Shown here: positions 1 to 12,200 of the stretch, piece by piece
How the letters are laid out: each line of letters begins with the position of its first letter
How positions within the stretch are numbered: position 1 is the first letter of the stretch
Source: a virus
Direction: 5' to 3' (one strand)
Virus record (IMG/VR): IMGVR_UViG_3300032287_001282
Location: 1-36,382 of that record
Length of the DNA: 36,382 nucleotides
Program-made: the position numbers and the translations under genes
Notes under the pieces: model-generated
Databases searched by the model: none
What the model saw: the letters and a program-made list of their open reading frames with translations, nothing else
Told to the model about the DNA's origin: nothing

Positions 1-3000
1 CTCTTGTACAGCGCCTAATAATTTACCTTGCAATGGATCAAAATAATCTAAGTTTTCTAATGTATTATTAGTTGATGCACTAAACAACTGTATCGGACCT
101 ATACTATTAATATCTACTATTGGTGCAGAACTTCTATATACTGCCCAATCAGGTTCACTACTTGCGCTTATATAGCTAATTACTTGACCGTTTGTATCTT
201 CTGCCTGTTGCGTTGGGTTAAAATTAGGTGTACCTACAATCACACGATTGTTATTAAAGTCAATGGCTTGACCATACATTGGCTGAGCACCGTAATCTAG
301 ATTACGTGCATTTATACTTTGTGCGTATGCAAATTTGCCCGGGCTATTTACACTTTCATTGTATGCTGACAAATAGTCAAACATGTAAACTGCGCCGGCA
401 TTAGTAAATGTATCTACCCATTGTGTAGCATTATTATCAAATACTGTATCATTATCTGTTTCATCATCACTAAAATCAAATGTAGTTGCAGTATAACGTA
501 TTCCAGTTGGTGCACTAGCTACAAATGAACCTTGTTCATTAAATTTTACAACTGTACCAAACTGAGTTGGACCGTATACATGCGGGCACAAGATTTTTTG
601 TGTGTGAGTATAAAGAGATACACCCATCTCATCTAACGTTGCGCTATTTAACACAGCCAATGACAACTTGTTACTGTTAGTGCCAATTGCTAAATCTATC
701 AATTGAATAATAAGTTTGCCGTCAATTGCAGTTGATGTTACGTTAGTTATATTAGCCGCATTAATAGCATTAGATGCAACAGTTGCATTACCAGCAGTTA
801 ATGTTACTGCATAACCATTTAATAGTATTGTTCTTTCAGTAGTTATATTGCAATCTTGTGTACCAACAATGATACCATACTTTTCACCACCATTAGTATA
901 TCTATGTACTGCACCTTCTTGATTCTTATCATTTAATTCAAAAGGGGCACCAACTAATATTTCATTAGCAAAGTTATTAGTATCAACACTTGTACCAAAC
1001 TCTACACCAACTCTTGGTGTTTCTTCATTGGTTAACGTTTGTGTTAATACAAAATTGGAACTACTTACGTTAACAATATCACCCGCATTTACTGTTGTGG
1101 TTGATTGATTATAAATGTATAACGTTGAACCAATTACTGCGTAATAATCAGTGTCAAGCAATGTACCGTTAACGTTAACAAATAATGGTGTTGTCTGTGC
1201 AACAGCACTCATTGAACCGGTACTATTAGTCAATGACAATGTTGTACCATCAAGTGTGGTTGAAACAGTAATTGTTGAACCTACAATAGATTTAACATAA
1301 TATACTTGGTTTAGTGATATGCCACCAAATACCGTACCAGTAAAGACAATTGGTGTGCCGGTCGCACCTGAAGATAATCCGCTCACACTATCCAACGTTA
1401 TTGCATTACTACTAATTACTGTCGCAGTTTTAGTAGTAGTTGCAGGAGTCCATGTTAAATTAAACAATTGCGGAACAAATGTTTGACCTGTAAATTGTAC
1501 TTCAAAGTTCTGCACAGTTCTACCAAACGCATATGTATAGCCGTAGTTTTCAGTATTAACATCGTAATTTTTATATGGTGCACCAATTACAAGAGTATCA
1601 CCATAGTAGTCAGTTGCAAGAGAGTATCCAAATTGATCTCCGGACGTTGTTAATCCTAATGCGTCTCCGTCGATGATAGTAGAATATTCATACAAATCTG
1701 TAATTGTAGACTTGCGATAAACATAAACACTGTTATTTACAATATCAGATATATACAACCAATTTTTATCACCAGACATTGCAGTAGAACTTCCCCAATT
1801 TGTTACACCAACCGGAGCAGTAATAGTCTGATACAATTCTATTTCATTCTGCAATGTTGTAGTTATTAATTGATAAACATATACAACTGGTGTGCCTGTT
1901 GGTTGTGATATTACAAATAAATCATCTACATATGTAATCGTAGATCCAAATGATGCAGAATGGGTGAGAGTCTGATTAACAATATATGAATCAGTATTAA
2001 TATCAAATGCATATCTATACACTTCACCTGCATTTGCATCACCAATCAAGTATCCCATTAATGGTGTATATGCTACGGCACTACCAAATGATTGACTGTT
2101 CTGTCTTAAGATTTCTTTATCATATTGATAGTTTAATGATTTACGGAATACAGCCCAACTTCCATCATTATTTGTATCAGCCCAAACTTTAAGTTTGTTA
2201 AACTCATTGTCAATTAATGAAGGTAAGTCTGCAATTTCAGGTGCAGTAGCAACACGCTGACTTTGCATTCTGAAGCCAACACCTTGACCAGTAAGCGTAG
2301 TTATACTAGATGATAATGATAAGTTAATAATAACTTTGAATGGATCTACTACTGCGGCTACAATATAATAATTATTAATTTTTGAATTAAAGTTCAATAT
2401 TGCAAACAGTTGATACTTGGTCAAGTTATGTGCTTGACTGAACGTAATAGTTACTGTGCCATTTAAATTGTTCTTTGCAGTAGTGATGGCACCTAAACTT
2501 ACAGGAGTATAAACTTGCCAGTCAGCTAAGTAGTTCGCTAACCAAACATAATCACGAACATAGAATTGACTAATAGGAACTCTTACGTTGGCAGCGTTAC
2601 GTGCATTTGCTAATCCAGAATAGAAATAGCTTGACATTTTAACGTCATTGTAGTTTACATAACCTGCAGTCGGTAATAGTGTAGAAGGTTCAGTTGGACT
2701 AATTGTAGGTAAAACATCAGGAGAATTAATTGGCCTGCCGTAATTAGTAATAGAATACAATGGTATTTCTTGTTGTACTCCATCAGTGTACGTGCCATTA
2801 GTCAACCCAAGAATACTTGGATTACCTGTTAGTACCGGTTCTTGTAATCTAAGTTCAATAAAATTATCATTAAGTACGCCACCAAATTCACCAGACTTAA
2901 TAGCCCAGTTCTCGTAGATATCATAGTCGATGCCACCTTGTGGCAATGTAGCACCTTTAAATGCACTAGCGGCATTGAGTGTACCTTTTTGTTTAATTAA

Positions 3001-6000
3001 GTTTTTATAAACATTAACCTGAGTAATATCTGACAAATTAGCAGTTGCTAAATAATCTCTCGGGCGGTAACCAATCAAACTAAAACTTAACAGGTCTGCG
3101 TCATTTTCTAAGTTAGCATTGTTTACACTATAGTATAATGTACTTTCGTATGAACGAGTTTGGCTATTAGGTAATAAGCCCTTTTGTATTTCGGCGTAAG
3201 GAACTTCTTTCCAATCAAGCTCATCAAATACTTGTTTAGCTTGTACAATATTCAATGCACTCCAGTATCTGTTTTTGTAAAGTACAATTGCACCCTTTGT
3301 ATATTTGAATTCACTACTCCATTGTTGAATATTATCTTGGTTAAGAATAAATCCGGCAGCATCTACTGTACCATTCCATTCTGCTGTTTTTGCACCGCGA
3401 ACAAATATACGATTTTGTCTCAAGCCAGTAATCAAATTATAAATGATATCATCAAACAATGTTACATTGTTGAATACGATGCCATGTTCAAAATTACTAA
3501 TGTTAAACTGACCATAACTAATTGCATCACCTTGATTCAAAGGTTGTACAGTGAATGCTGTATTTTCACGCACAATAGATAAATCAGTTGATTGTATTGG
3601 ATATAAATTTTGATTCAATACAAAGTTTTGTTGACGCAATGTCAATGGTTGTACGATGTAACTGTCACGGTTGATAGCTAATGCAGTGGCAGCCGGGTTT
3701 ATAGTTGTAATACTACCAACTTCCCAGCCCATTTGTGACCAATACATGTATTCAGCAACCATTTGTGGCCATGTAACCGGTATAGCATTTTCAATTTGAT
3801 CAAATACTAAACCTTGTGTTTCTAAATATTTTCCATAACAATTTAAGAACTGTGCTACTTCTTGCACAGAATAGAATTCAGTACCATATGGTACTAAAAC
3901 AGTTCTATCATAAAATTCAGTTGCTAGTTTAACTGTTAAATTTTCTACTGTAATAGTTTCATTAATTCCGTTATTTTTAGGAACTAATATTTTAAAATAA
4001 GCATTGGTTTGTGAATTGCCATATACTTTGAATCCGTTATCAGATATTTGAATTACAACACCAGAGTATACAATTCTATCAAATGGTTGGTTATCATATA
4101 ATAAAACTTGATAACTTTCATCAGGAATTAACAATGAACTGTTATTACTATTTGCTGAACTCTTTTCAACATAAAATTGTAATAAATTTTTATCACTGTA
4201 ACCAGCAACACGATATACCAAACGAACATCTAAGTTGTCTAGTAGTTTAGTGATGTCGGTTGTAGCATCGACACCAACTTGTTTCTCAAAGTCTACAATC
4301 CAATTAATGTAACTTGTTGCAGGAGTACCATCTCCATATATTGGAATGTTTTTAACGTTTAGATGACTTCTGTTATTTACTAAGAACTGATTGAATTCTA
4401 CGTTATATTTGTAATGATCAATATCAACTGCTAGGTTATAGAATTCTGCAGGGCGTGTTAATGCAAGTATTCGCATTAAGTCAAATGCCCATGTACTACT
4501 TCTGCGATATGCGAATTCTGCAGGACCTACATCTCCTACTTTCCAGTCACGGTTAAATGTACTTTGATTATAATTACCTAATATAGATATAAACGGTGAT
4601 ACCAAATCACCATTACTGTCTACTGGAATTACACTAAGTAAACCATCACGTATGTATTTAGGTATCACTACAGGATTGCCGTTATTCCAGTCAACGCCGG
4701 CTGCCATGTCACCCCATAATACCAAGTTATCACTTGTATATGGAGCCGCACCGTAACGGCTTGTCCACCATGTAGGTTCATTTTCATAACCAATCATCTC
4801 CCACGGTGTAGCGTCAGGCGTAGAGGTATCATAATAATACAAATACAATCCTCTAAAATAACCTTGCTCAATTGCATTTCCGTTTATTTTATTACCATTG
4901 TTATCATAGTTGTATGAGAATTGATTATTCTTATTATAAAACTGTCTCTTATAATTAATTCTGTTTTCACCTACCCAATTTAAGAAAGATTCAGAATAGA
5001 TTTGTAAAAATTCATCGTAGGAGTAATCAGTTGTTCTAAAGAATCCAGGAAGAACTTCAGTCAGTTCAACAGGAATAACGTTACTTAATTTTAAATTGTT
5101 GTATACACGTGTTTCATATTCTAATAATACTTGATCTCTGAAGTCATCTAATGTGTTAGTTTCAGGGTTATAATTCCCATACAATTTATTAAATGAACCA
5201 TCATGACCTACAATAAAATATGTAGGTTGAGTATATGCTGTATCCAATGTTACCGATGGGATAGTTGCAGGATACAAACCTAATTTTGTAGGAGTATTTG
5301 GAACATAACTTCCATACGTTTGATTATATTCATTAATTACAATTTGATCGTTTGGTAATAAGTCGGTTGTTACTATTACTGATGGAGCTGTTGTGCTTAC
5401 TGTATAATCAACTCCGGTAATCAATTGAGTTGTTACTCCATCACGTATTAAGTATACCAATACACTGTAATAATTAGAAGTAGTGAAAGTATAAACTCTA
5501 CTTAGTGGATAGATACTAACATCAAGTGAATTTGCAAAGCTGTAAGTGTTACTGATGTATGCTGACTTGGAAGGCAGCATATCACTCCAAAAGAATGGTT
5601 CACTATCTGTTTTATTTGCAGTTATTTGATCCATTGCATCATCAAGTATCTGAGCCGGCGGTAATATGCTTGTATAGTTTGTATTATTAACAGTATCAAC
5701 TAGTAAAGTTTTAAATGTAATATATTGCCTGCTATTATACAATAAAGCATTGAATAGGTTATGACTTTGTTTGCGTAAGAATGTACCCGGTAATGCTAAT
5801 GATGAACTGTTCTGAATAATTCTATTGCCCCATGGCACCATATTACCTAAGTCACGATAGTTATTAGGTCCAAAAATTTCACCTGTAGTATTTGGGTTGT
5901 TGTAGAAAATACTCTGATATTGACCACGAATGTCACCGATGTTAACTATAGTAACATCTTCATTGAATGGATTATTACTTAAGTTAATTGGTATGCCATA

Positions 6001-9000
6001 GTATGCAGTACTACTTACTTGATTACTTAATATTAATATTTGAATAACTGTATCAATTGCATCTATATTTGGTATAGTTACCGTAGTTAACGTATCCGTA
6101 GAAGTTACTGTATAATGTGCAGGGTCAAGATAATTATTATTAATATAAACTTGTACAATTGGCCAATTTGTTGCAGTAGAACTTAATGGGGCAATATCAC
6201 ATGTAAACGTGTTTGATGAGGTGCTAGCATACCAGTTAAACTCAAATGTTTGATATTGAACACTAGGTGATACCGCAGTTTGCCAACCTAATTGACGTAC
6301 ATAATTAAGTCTATCAGTATAGTTGTAAACATAACCAGTATTTACGTTTTGTGTAATTGGATTAGTTCCATCGACATAATTAAATGTTTGTGAATTTAGT
6401 GTAACATCAAAGCTAATGTCACCTACGTTGTTAACTGATGAATATCGTATCGGAATGCCTAATATTGGATCATCATTTCCTACTCCCAACCCATAACTAA
6501 ACAATTTACTACCAGTAAATGAAGTACCAATATATACAGTTTTATCACCAAAACTAATTCCGTTGTCATCAAATATATCAAAGTATGGCGCTTGATTTAC
6601 TGTGGTTTTTTGCTGACCAGCAAACCATTCTAAGCCATCAAAGTAAAAATCTTTACCTTGGTTATAATAACCGCGATATACAGCAGTCTGTTCATCGGGT
6701 AATACATCCCCTTGCGGGGCTTCTGTTAATGTAATTACAGGAGTAGAATTTGGAGTAAGTGACGAGAATCGTGCAACATAAATTTTGTTTCTAACACTTA
6801 ATGTAGTGTCTGCGGCGAATACGATTCTTGCTCCATCAAATAATGCATAGTTACTTAAAGGTGTATCTGCTGTTACTACAGAGACATCCGTAGTGCCAAT
6901 GATGGGATAGTTAATACTATCCCATCCTATGGTAATAACAGTATTATTACCAATAACAGAAACATTTCTAATGTAAGTTATGTCGGGCAAAACACCTGCA
7001 GAATCAATAATATATTGTCCTGCTTCAAACAATCCACTTACATCAGATGATGGTATTGTAACAGTCGTGCTGTATGAATAAATTGTAGTTGCCACTGAAC
7101 CACTAGCTGTTGATAACGTTATCGGCGTACCTTGCTTTTCAGTTGATACAATAATATTATTTCCAGATATCTCAGTAATATAATAAACTTGAACAACTGT
7201 ATTAGGTACCGGTGTGTTTGGTACATATTGTAATAGTCCACCAATATCAGAAGCCACAGAAATACTATCATTTACATACAACCCAGTTGTACTGTTCAGA
7301 ACAATTTGGTTTGTTAATGCTACCGTTGACGATATGGTTTTACTAGTTATTGGTGACGGATAATTAGCAGGTGCAATAGTTGCATCGTAGGTTGACCAAC
7401 CTGCTACATCAGGATAATAGTTTTGTTGACCAGCAACTAAACTAAATGCATCAGTTGTTCTAGTGTCAATAAAGTCGATTGGATCTTTACCTACTACACC
7501 TGATTCAAATAAACGTAAGTTAGGATAAAATTCAATAATAGGACGTTTAGCTTTATTATCATTTGTAGCCCATGCTGTTACTAATGTAGGATCATTGTTA
7601 TATGTTGCAGTTGCGTTAATAACATCAATGTGGAACCAACGATTACTACGTGACCATGCATTGCGATTAATTGCGTTTCTTGCAATAGTAATATAATCTT
7701 GTTGTACTGGAATATATAATCCAGAGTCATAGTTACCAACGTCATACGGTGTAGTATCGTAGGGAATAAATGTGCCTTCTGAAAACAAACCGGGACTTAC
7801 TAATGATTCAACTGGTATCAATTCAATTGCATTACCAACACCTTCAACATAATATTCTACATTATTATACGACTCTGGGTATACATTTCCTTGAAACAAA
7901 ACTTTCAAGCCGTTAGTAAACACAACACCGTTTGGAGAGGTGTATGTTTTCTTTCCTAAAATTTGTGTTATAATATTGATTTCGTTTGTGGTATTACTAT
8001 CAACTAATTTAATAACACCAACTTTTGTGGCTGATGATCCATCTTGGTAATATAATTGATCCAATATTGCACTGTTGTATGGAATTAATTCTATTGATCC
8101 AGTAACGTTTCTATAGAAACCTCTATTACCATATTCAGTTCCGAATATAGGAATAATTTTTTGATTTGTAGGGATCGAACCGGATGGTGTAAGTTGAATT
8201 ACATCACCTGTCAATATTGATATAGTATAAAAAGTAGCATTTACTTCAGTAAAGTAACCACCTTCAAAGTTAGTTTGATCTAACTGATTACCGGGATATG
8301 TATAAGGTGAGCCGCCATCTTCATCAAACAATGTTTGATCATAAAATTTTGAAGTAAACCCGTATTCATCAAACACGCCGGTGTTGTAAAACATTACGGT
8401 TAAACCGTCTAGTGCGGTTACACCATCAATGCCACCAATCGAACTAATAGTAGCACCATTAACTTGACTAAATGGCAATGTAGATACTACATCACAACTA
8501 GGTCCTAATGGGAAGTTAAATTCATCTAATGCGTTCTTTTCAGGAACAACAAATGTGACTGATCCAGTCGTTGCTCCGTTATTAGTTACACCAAATACAT
8601 CTCTTGTCTGAACATTAGGTTGTGTAATACTGTAACCAGTTACGCCTGGTTCACCTTGAATCCAAAATTGTGTAGCTTGATCTACTGTAAACGTATATGT
8701 GCCACCACGCAATAATGTTAATGTTGGGTTAGGTGTAGATGTAGCATTAATATCTGATGAAATTAAATAATCAGTAGCTTCATCTACTACAGTAAAGTTT
8801 ACTGTATTGTAAACAATATCAGCAGAAATAACTACACGTGCAGGACCTTCTGGCAACCAATAGTATTGATTAAAGTTAATAATTTTATCTAAATCAGTAA
8901 AACTATCCCATGAATAGAATTGACTAGTAAACAATCTACTATTATTGTCAGTAATTCCACCTTCAAGTTTTAGTGCATCAACAATACCCGGATAGCTAAT

Positions 9001-9264
9001 AAAATCATTAGCAGTTGTATCATTTTCTTTTAAGAAAACAACACCCGGATCTAATTGATAATCTGTTCTAACCTTAGTTGGTTCAGTAACATAGTTATCT
9101 TTTGCATTAACGCCATATCCAAACTTACTACCTAAATATCCCTCAATCCTTTTTGTACTGGGTTGAGCAACCAACTGATCTAACGTTGCCTGCAAAAACT
9201 GGCTATTAGTTGTTGTTTGAAATATCTCAGGTAAAAAATTCAGCGTTCTAATTCTTGTTGCCAT
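1..9264 (-). CDS. Giant tail fibre/adhesin-like structural protein, C-terminus outside window
   Basis: One frame is open from the ATG at 9264 to the window edge (3088 codons, no stop), so the protein is at least 3088 aa and its C-terminus is missing. It starts 28 nt after gp6 in the baseplate operon, which points to a virion surface or baseplate-attached fibre. Residues about 175-245 contain a beta-sandwich-like segment (LTLLRGGTYTFTV, FWIQGEPGVTGY, GVTNNGA, VTFVVPE) of a kind I recall from cyanophage structural proteins. From about residue 2390 to the end there are recurring FG-GAP/integrin-type propeller motifs: FGSAVAY at about 2391, FGSTITYVDDLFVIS at 2437, WGSSTAMS at 2490, FGYSLATDYYGDTLVIGAPY at 2545, FGTSVDTNNFANEILVGAPF at 2756, FGTVVKF at 2901 and YGQAIDFNNNRVIVGTPNF at 2995. 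A host-binding role is inference. The late-promoter match in the 28-nt spacer is poor, so it is probably read through from gp6. Confidence 0.85.
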   Translation of the reverse strand, partial: MATRIRTLNFLPEIFQTTTNSQFLQATLDQLVAQPSTKRIEGYLGSKFGYGVNAKDNYVTEPTKVRTDYQLDPGVVFLKENDTTANDFISYPGIVDALKLEGGITDNNSRLFTSQFYSWDSFTDLDKIINFNQYYWLPEGPARVVISADIVYNTVNFTVVDEATDYLISSDINATSTPNPTLTLLRGGTYTFTVDQATQFWIQGEPGVTGYSITQPNVQTRDVFGVTNNGATTGSVTFVVPEKNALDEFNFPLGPSCDVVSTLPFSQVNGATISSIGGIDGVTALDGLTVMFYNTGVFDEYGFTSKFYDQTLFDEDGGSPYTYPGNQLDQTNFEGGYFTEVNATFYTISILTGDVIQLTPSGSIPTNQKIIPIFGTEYGNRGFYRNVTGSIELIPYNSAILDQLYYQDGSSATKVGVIKLVDSNTTNEINIITQILGKKTYTSPNGVVFTNGLKVLFQGNVYPESYNNVEYYVEGVGNAIELIPVESLVSPGLFSEGTFIPYDTTPYDVGNYDSGLYIPVQQDYITIARNAINRNAWSRSNRWFHIDVINATATYNNDPTLVTAWATNDNKAKRPIIEFYPNLRLFESGVVGKDPIDFIDTRTTDAFSLVAGQQNYYPDVAGWSTYDATIAPANYPSPITSKTISSTVALTNQIVLNSTTGLYVNDSISVASDIGGLLQYVPNTPVPNTVVQVYYITEISGNNIIVSTEKQGTPITLSTASGSVATTIYSYSTTVTIPSSDVSGLFEAGQYIIDSAGVLPDITYIRNVSVIGNNTVITIGWDSINYPIIGTTDVSVVTADTPLSNYALFDGARIVFAADTTLSVRNKIYVARFSSLTPNSTPVITLTEAPQGDVLPDEQTAVYRGYYNQGKDFYFDGLEWFAGQQKTTVNQAPYFDIFDDNGISFGDKTVYIGTSFTGSKLFSYGLGVGNDDPILGIPIRYSSVNNVGDISFDVTLNSQTFNYVDGTNPITQNVNTGYVYNYTDRLNYVRQLGWQTAVSPSVQYQTFEFNWYASTSSNTFTCDIAPLSSTATNWPIVQVYINNNYLDPAHYTVTSTDTLTTVTIPNIDAIDTVIQILILSNQVSSTAYYGIPINLSNNPFNEDVTIVNIGDIRGQYQSIFYNNPNTTGEIFGPNNYRDLGNMVPWGNRIIQNSSSLALPGTFLRKQSHNLFNALLYNSRQYITFKTLLVDTVNNTNYTSILPPAQILDDAMDQITANKTDSEPFFWSDMLPSKSAYISNTYSFANSLDVSIYPLSRVYTFTTSNYYSVLVYLIRDGVTTQLITGVDYTVSTTAPSVIVTTDLLPNDQIVINEYNQTYGSYVPNTPTKLGLYPATIPSVTLDTAYTQPTYFIVGHDGSFNKLYGNYNPETNTLDDFRDQVLLEYETRVYNNLKLSNVIPVELTEVLPGFFRTTDYSYDEFLQIYSESFLNWVGENRINYKRQFYNKNNQFSYNYDNNGNKINGNAIEQGYFRGLYLYYYDTSTPDATPWEMIGYENEPTWWTSRYGAAPYTSDNLVLWGDMAAGVDWNNGNPVVIPKYIRDGLLSVIPVDSNGDLVSPFISILGNYNQSTFNRDWKVGDVGPAEFAYRRSSTWAFDLMRILALTRPAEFYNLAVDIDHYKYNVEFNQFLVNNRSHLNVKNIPIYGDGTPATSYINWIVDFEKQVGVDATTDITKLLDNLDVRLVYRVAGYSDKNLLQFYVEKSSANSNNSSLLIPDESYQVLLYDNQPFDRIVYSGVVIQISDNGFKVYGNSQTNAYFKILVPKNNGINETITVENLTVKLATEFYDRTVLVPYGTEFYSVQEVAQFLNCYGKYLETQGLVFDQIENAIPVTWPQMVAEYMYWSQMGWEVGSITTINPAATALAINRDSYIVQPLTLRQQNFVLNQNLYPIQSTDLSIVRENTAFTVQPLNQGDAISYGQFNISNFEHGIVFNNVTLFDDIIYNLITGLRQNRIFVRGAKTAEWNGTVDAAGFILNQDNIQQWSSEFKYTKGAIVLYKNRYWSALNIVQAKQVFDELDWKEVPYAEIQKGLLPNSQTRSYESTLYYSVNNANLENDADLLSFSLIGYRPRDYLATANLSDITQVNVYKNLIKQKGTLNAASAFKGATLPQGGIDYDIYENWAIKSGEFGGVLNDNFIELRLQEPVLTGNPSILGLTNGTYTDGVQQEIPLYSITNYGRPINSPDVLPTISPTEPSTLLPTAGYVNYNDVKMSSYFYSGLANARNAANVRVPISQFYVRDYVWLANYLADWQVYTPVSLGAITTAKNNLNGTVTITFSQAHNLTKYQLFAILNFNSKINNYYIVAAVVDPFKVIINLSLSSSITTLTGQGVGFRMQSQRVATAPEIADLPSLIDNEFNKLKVWADTNNDGSWAVFRKSLNYQYDKEILRQNSQSFGSAVAYTPLMGYLIGDANAGEVYRYAFDINTDSYIVNQTLTHSASFGSTITYVDDLFVISQPTGTPVVYVYQLITTTLQNEIELYQTITAPVGVTNWGSSTAMSGDKNWLYISDIVNNSVYVYRKSTITDLYEYSTIIDGDALGLTTSGDQFGYSLATDYYGDTLVIGAPYKNYDVNTENYGYTYAFGRTVQNFEVQFTGQTFVPQLFNLTWTPATTTKTATVISSNAITLDSVSGLSSGATGTPIVFTGTVFGGISLNQVYYVKSIVGSTITVSTTLDGTTLSLTNSTGSMSAVAQTTPLFVNVNGTLLDTDYYAVIGSTLYIYNQSTTTVNAGDIVNVSSSNFVLTQTLTNEETPRVGVEFGTSVDTNNFANEILVGAPFELNDKNQEGAVHRYTNGGEKYGIIVGTQDCNITTERTILLNGYAVTLTAGNATVASNAINAANITNVTSTAIDGKLIIQLIDLAIGTNSNKLSLAVLNSATLDEMGVSLYTHTQKILCPHVYGPTQFGTVVKFNEQGSFVASAPTGIRYTATTFDFSDDETDNDTVFDNNATQWVDTFTNAGAVYMFDYLSAYNESVNSPGKFAYAQSINARNLDYGAQPMYGQAIDFNNNRVIVGTPNFNPTQQAEDTNGQVISYISASSEPDWAVYRSSAPIVDINSIGPIQLFSASTNNTLENLDYFDPLQGKLLGAVQE

Positions 9265-9292
9265 TATAAAATTCTCTATGGTTATATTATAC

Positions 9293-12200
9293 TTATGCTA
9301 TTTGCAATTCGGCGGGTGTAAGTGCGGCGATGACTATAACATCATTTGCAGTTGCGGCATTTACGAATATTTCATAAGGCAAACATTTAATTTCATATAA
9401 ATCTCCAAAACTCATTGTAGGATCGTTTGGTACTAGCACACAAGAACTTACTAACTCACCAATCTCAGCATGAATATATGCGCTTAATTCACTGAAATAG
9501 AATGTGTCACCAAAGTTCCAATTGTTAATATTAAAATAATTATTCATCTGTGTTAATACTGCGCTACGGATTTCACTATCACTAGCATTAGTATTAGAAT
9601 TCTTAATAACCTTAATTGTTCCTCTTAGTGCTTTAGCAGCCTTAGGACCAAATAATGGTTTAAACACTACACTATTTAAAATAGCACTATCACTTAACAT
9701 CTTATAATTATTAATTTGCGGATAATAAGAAGTTAACTCTGTGATACTTGGACGTAATGGTTCTGGTACAGTATTTGTACTGTCTTGTATATAATTTTGA
9801 TATGCAGTATAGTAAGCCTGTGTTACAATATACAAATCAATAATGTTCGTAGTTGCAGGATCAATACGTGTTGTATTGTTGCTGTTGTGACGATATTGGA
9901 ATTGTAATCCTTGACGTCCAGGTAACATACTATATTGTGGTTGTTCAGTTAAGATATAATAAGGAGTTGTTACTGTTTGATCTTGTACTGTAATATAAAA
10001 CTTATTATCTGAGTAGGCATAAAATAACTGTCCAACAGGATATTCATATTTTACAACTTCAATTTGAGTTTTAGTTGGGTATTGGTATGACACATCAGTT
10101 GATGGAATTAATTGAGTTCTTGTTAAATTGATAGCATCTTGAACTTCTTCAAAAAATACGTATATACCAATATTAGTATTACCGGTTACATACCCTGTAA
10201 TTTGATTAAAGAAATCTGGATTATCAATTAGTGTTCTGTCATTTACATTAATACTGGCAATTTCTACTTCAAAGTCATCAATGTATCCATCGCTTTGTAC
10301 TGTTTGACCAACAATACTAGATGAGATATTATTTACTAATGGGTAATTACTACCAGGTTGTGTATTAGTAGCTAATACATTTACAAAGTCTTGTAGAATT
10401 TGTCCACTGAATGGATCATATACTAATTTGCCGGCTTCATATGTAAAGCGAGTGTCAGCAACACTACCAAAGTAGTAAGCAAGAGAACGATAGGTTACAG
10501 TGTATCTGTTGTACCCGATACTTTCAAAATTTACAAAATAACCAGTTGCATTAAACGATTCAACACTCCAACGATTCTGTGCAATAGTCAATGAATTATT
10601 AAAAACTAAACTAAAGTTTTGTTGTAGTTCCATGCGTACTCTACATTCTTGTATGACAGAGTTTGGTAAAATGTTATCGAACGCAGGCAATATAACAGAT
10701 AGTATTGCATCTGTGGGTACATAACCACTTAGTGTGATTGGACCTGTTCCATTTGAGAAACTACCGGTGCCATTATTATATCCATCACCTACTACATTTA
10801 GTACAGTAGACCAAATATATGTTTTATTAGTAGGTGATACTATTCCATTAACTAAACGATTGTTGTTATCAAAGTAAAAACCGGCTGGAGCAGTAAATTT
10901 TAATAATGCACCTTTAGTGATATATTTGACTGCATTAGTTGAATACGTTCCTACAGGTATAGGATTATCTCCGCCATTCTGTATGTTATAAAAGTAACCA
11001 GTAAGAGTATTAGCATTTACTGTACTTGTTTGCCAAAAAACAGTACCATCACCTGACGCGGTGTTAACATTGTACCTAGTATAATTTTGTATGTAATATT
11101 GTGTGGATCTATTATCTGCTAAAATAGCAGCCAAATTATCTGTTAGGAATGTAATAATATCACCACTGTTATTAATAGTTAGTGGTGTAGCACCTTCTTG
11201 ATTAGTTAACCATATACCACCATCATTAGCAAAACTATTAGTGCTACTGTATTTGCCAGTTGGATCAAGCAAATCTAAATTCTTTGATACACCAACGCTA
11301 CTGCGATTAATAGCTTTTGATTTGATAATAGAGCTATACAATGTATACGGGAAGTTAGTATAATCTTCTCCATTAACCATACGATTTTGTGTATAGTAGC
11401 GAGTTGGTGCACGTTGTTTAATGCTAGCAAGACTTTCACGTGTTTGTGCGTTTGACACTGGCACTTGTAATGCTAGTCCAACTGTCAATGTTTCTTGACG
11501 ACCAACTCTGCTTACATAATTAAATGTGACTGTAATGCCTTGCATTTCAGTTGGATCAACAGTGTATGTCAATGCATTTCCTGAACGTACATATGCTCTG
11601 TAATTTCCTACAGGAATATTACTGAACACACCATCACCAAATATATAACTTACTTGGTCATTAAAGCGTGAGTTAACAGAAAAAATATCTTTGAAACTAG
11701 ATTCTGTTTGCAAATACGCATCAGCATAAATGTTATTCACTTGCTTCCATAATCCCAATGAACCATTGTTTTCACTTAACTGATACAACCATGTATCAGT
11801 ATTATTAATACCTTGAATATCAATATCAACTACTTGGTTACTGATTTTTTGTTGTAACGTAAAGTCAAAGTTTTGTAATGTGCCTTGTTTAAAATAGAAG
11901 AAGAAGCCTGTATTTGGACTACCGTAACCTAATTTATCGTTACGATATAACATATTAAATCTGTTGGTTGGTGCAGGTGGAATTTCGTATACGTAATCTT
12001 CATCTATAGTAGTTACACTACATAATTCAAATCCCATATTGATGCCATCAACTTGACTTTCGAACGGTACAATCGGTAATGTCCCTGCAGGGATTTGCAT
12101 TGTATATTCATCAGTTTTTACGCCAATGATTTGTGCAGTGTTGCCCGGACGGCCTATTTTTTGTGTATTAATTAGAGTAGCGTTAACAATCGTGTTGAAC

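Noticed and set aside
9265-9292. Late promoter directly before the giant fibre gene
   Set aside because: CATAAGTA is a poor match to the ATAAATA box and the gap is only 28 nt; read-through from gp6 is simpler.
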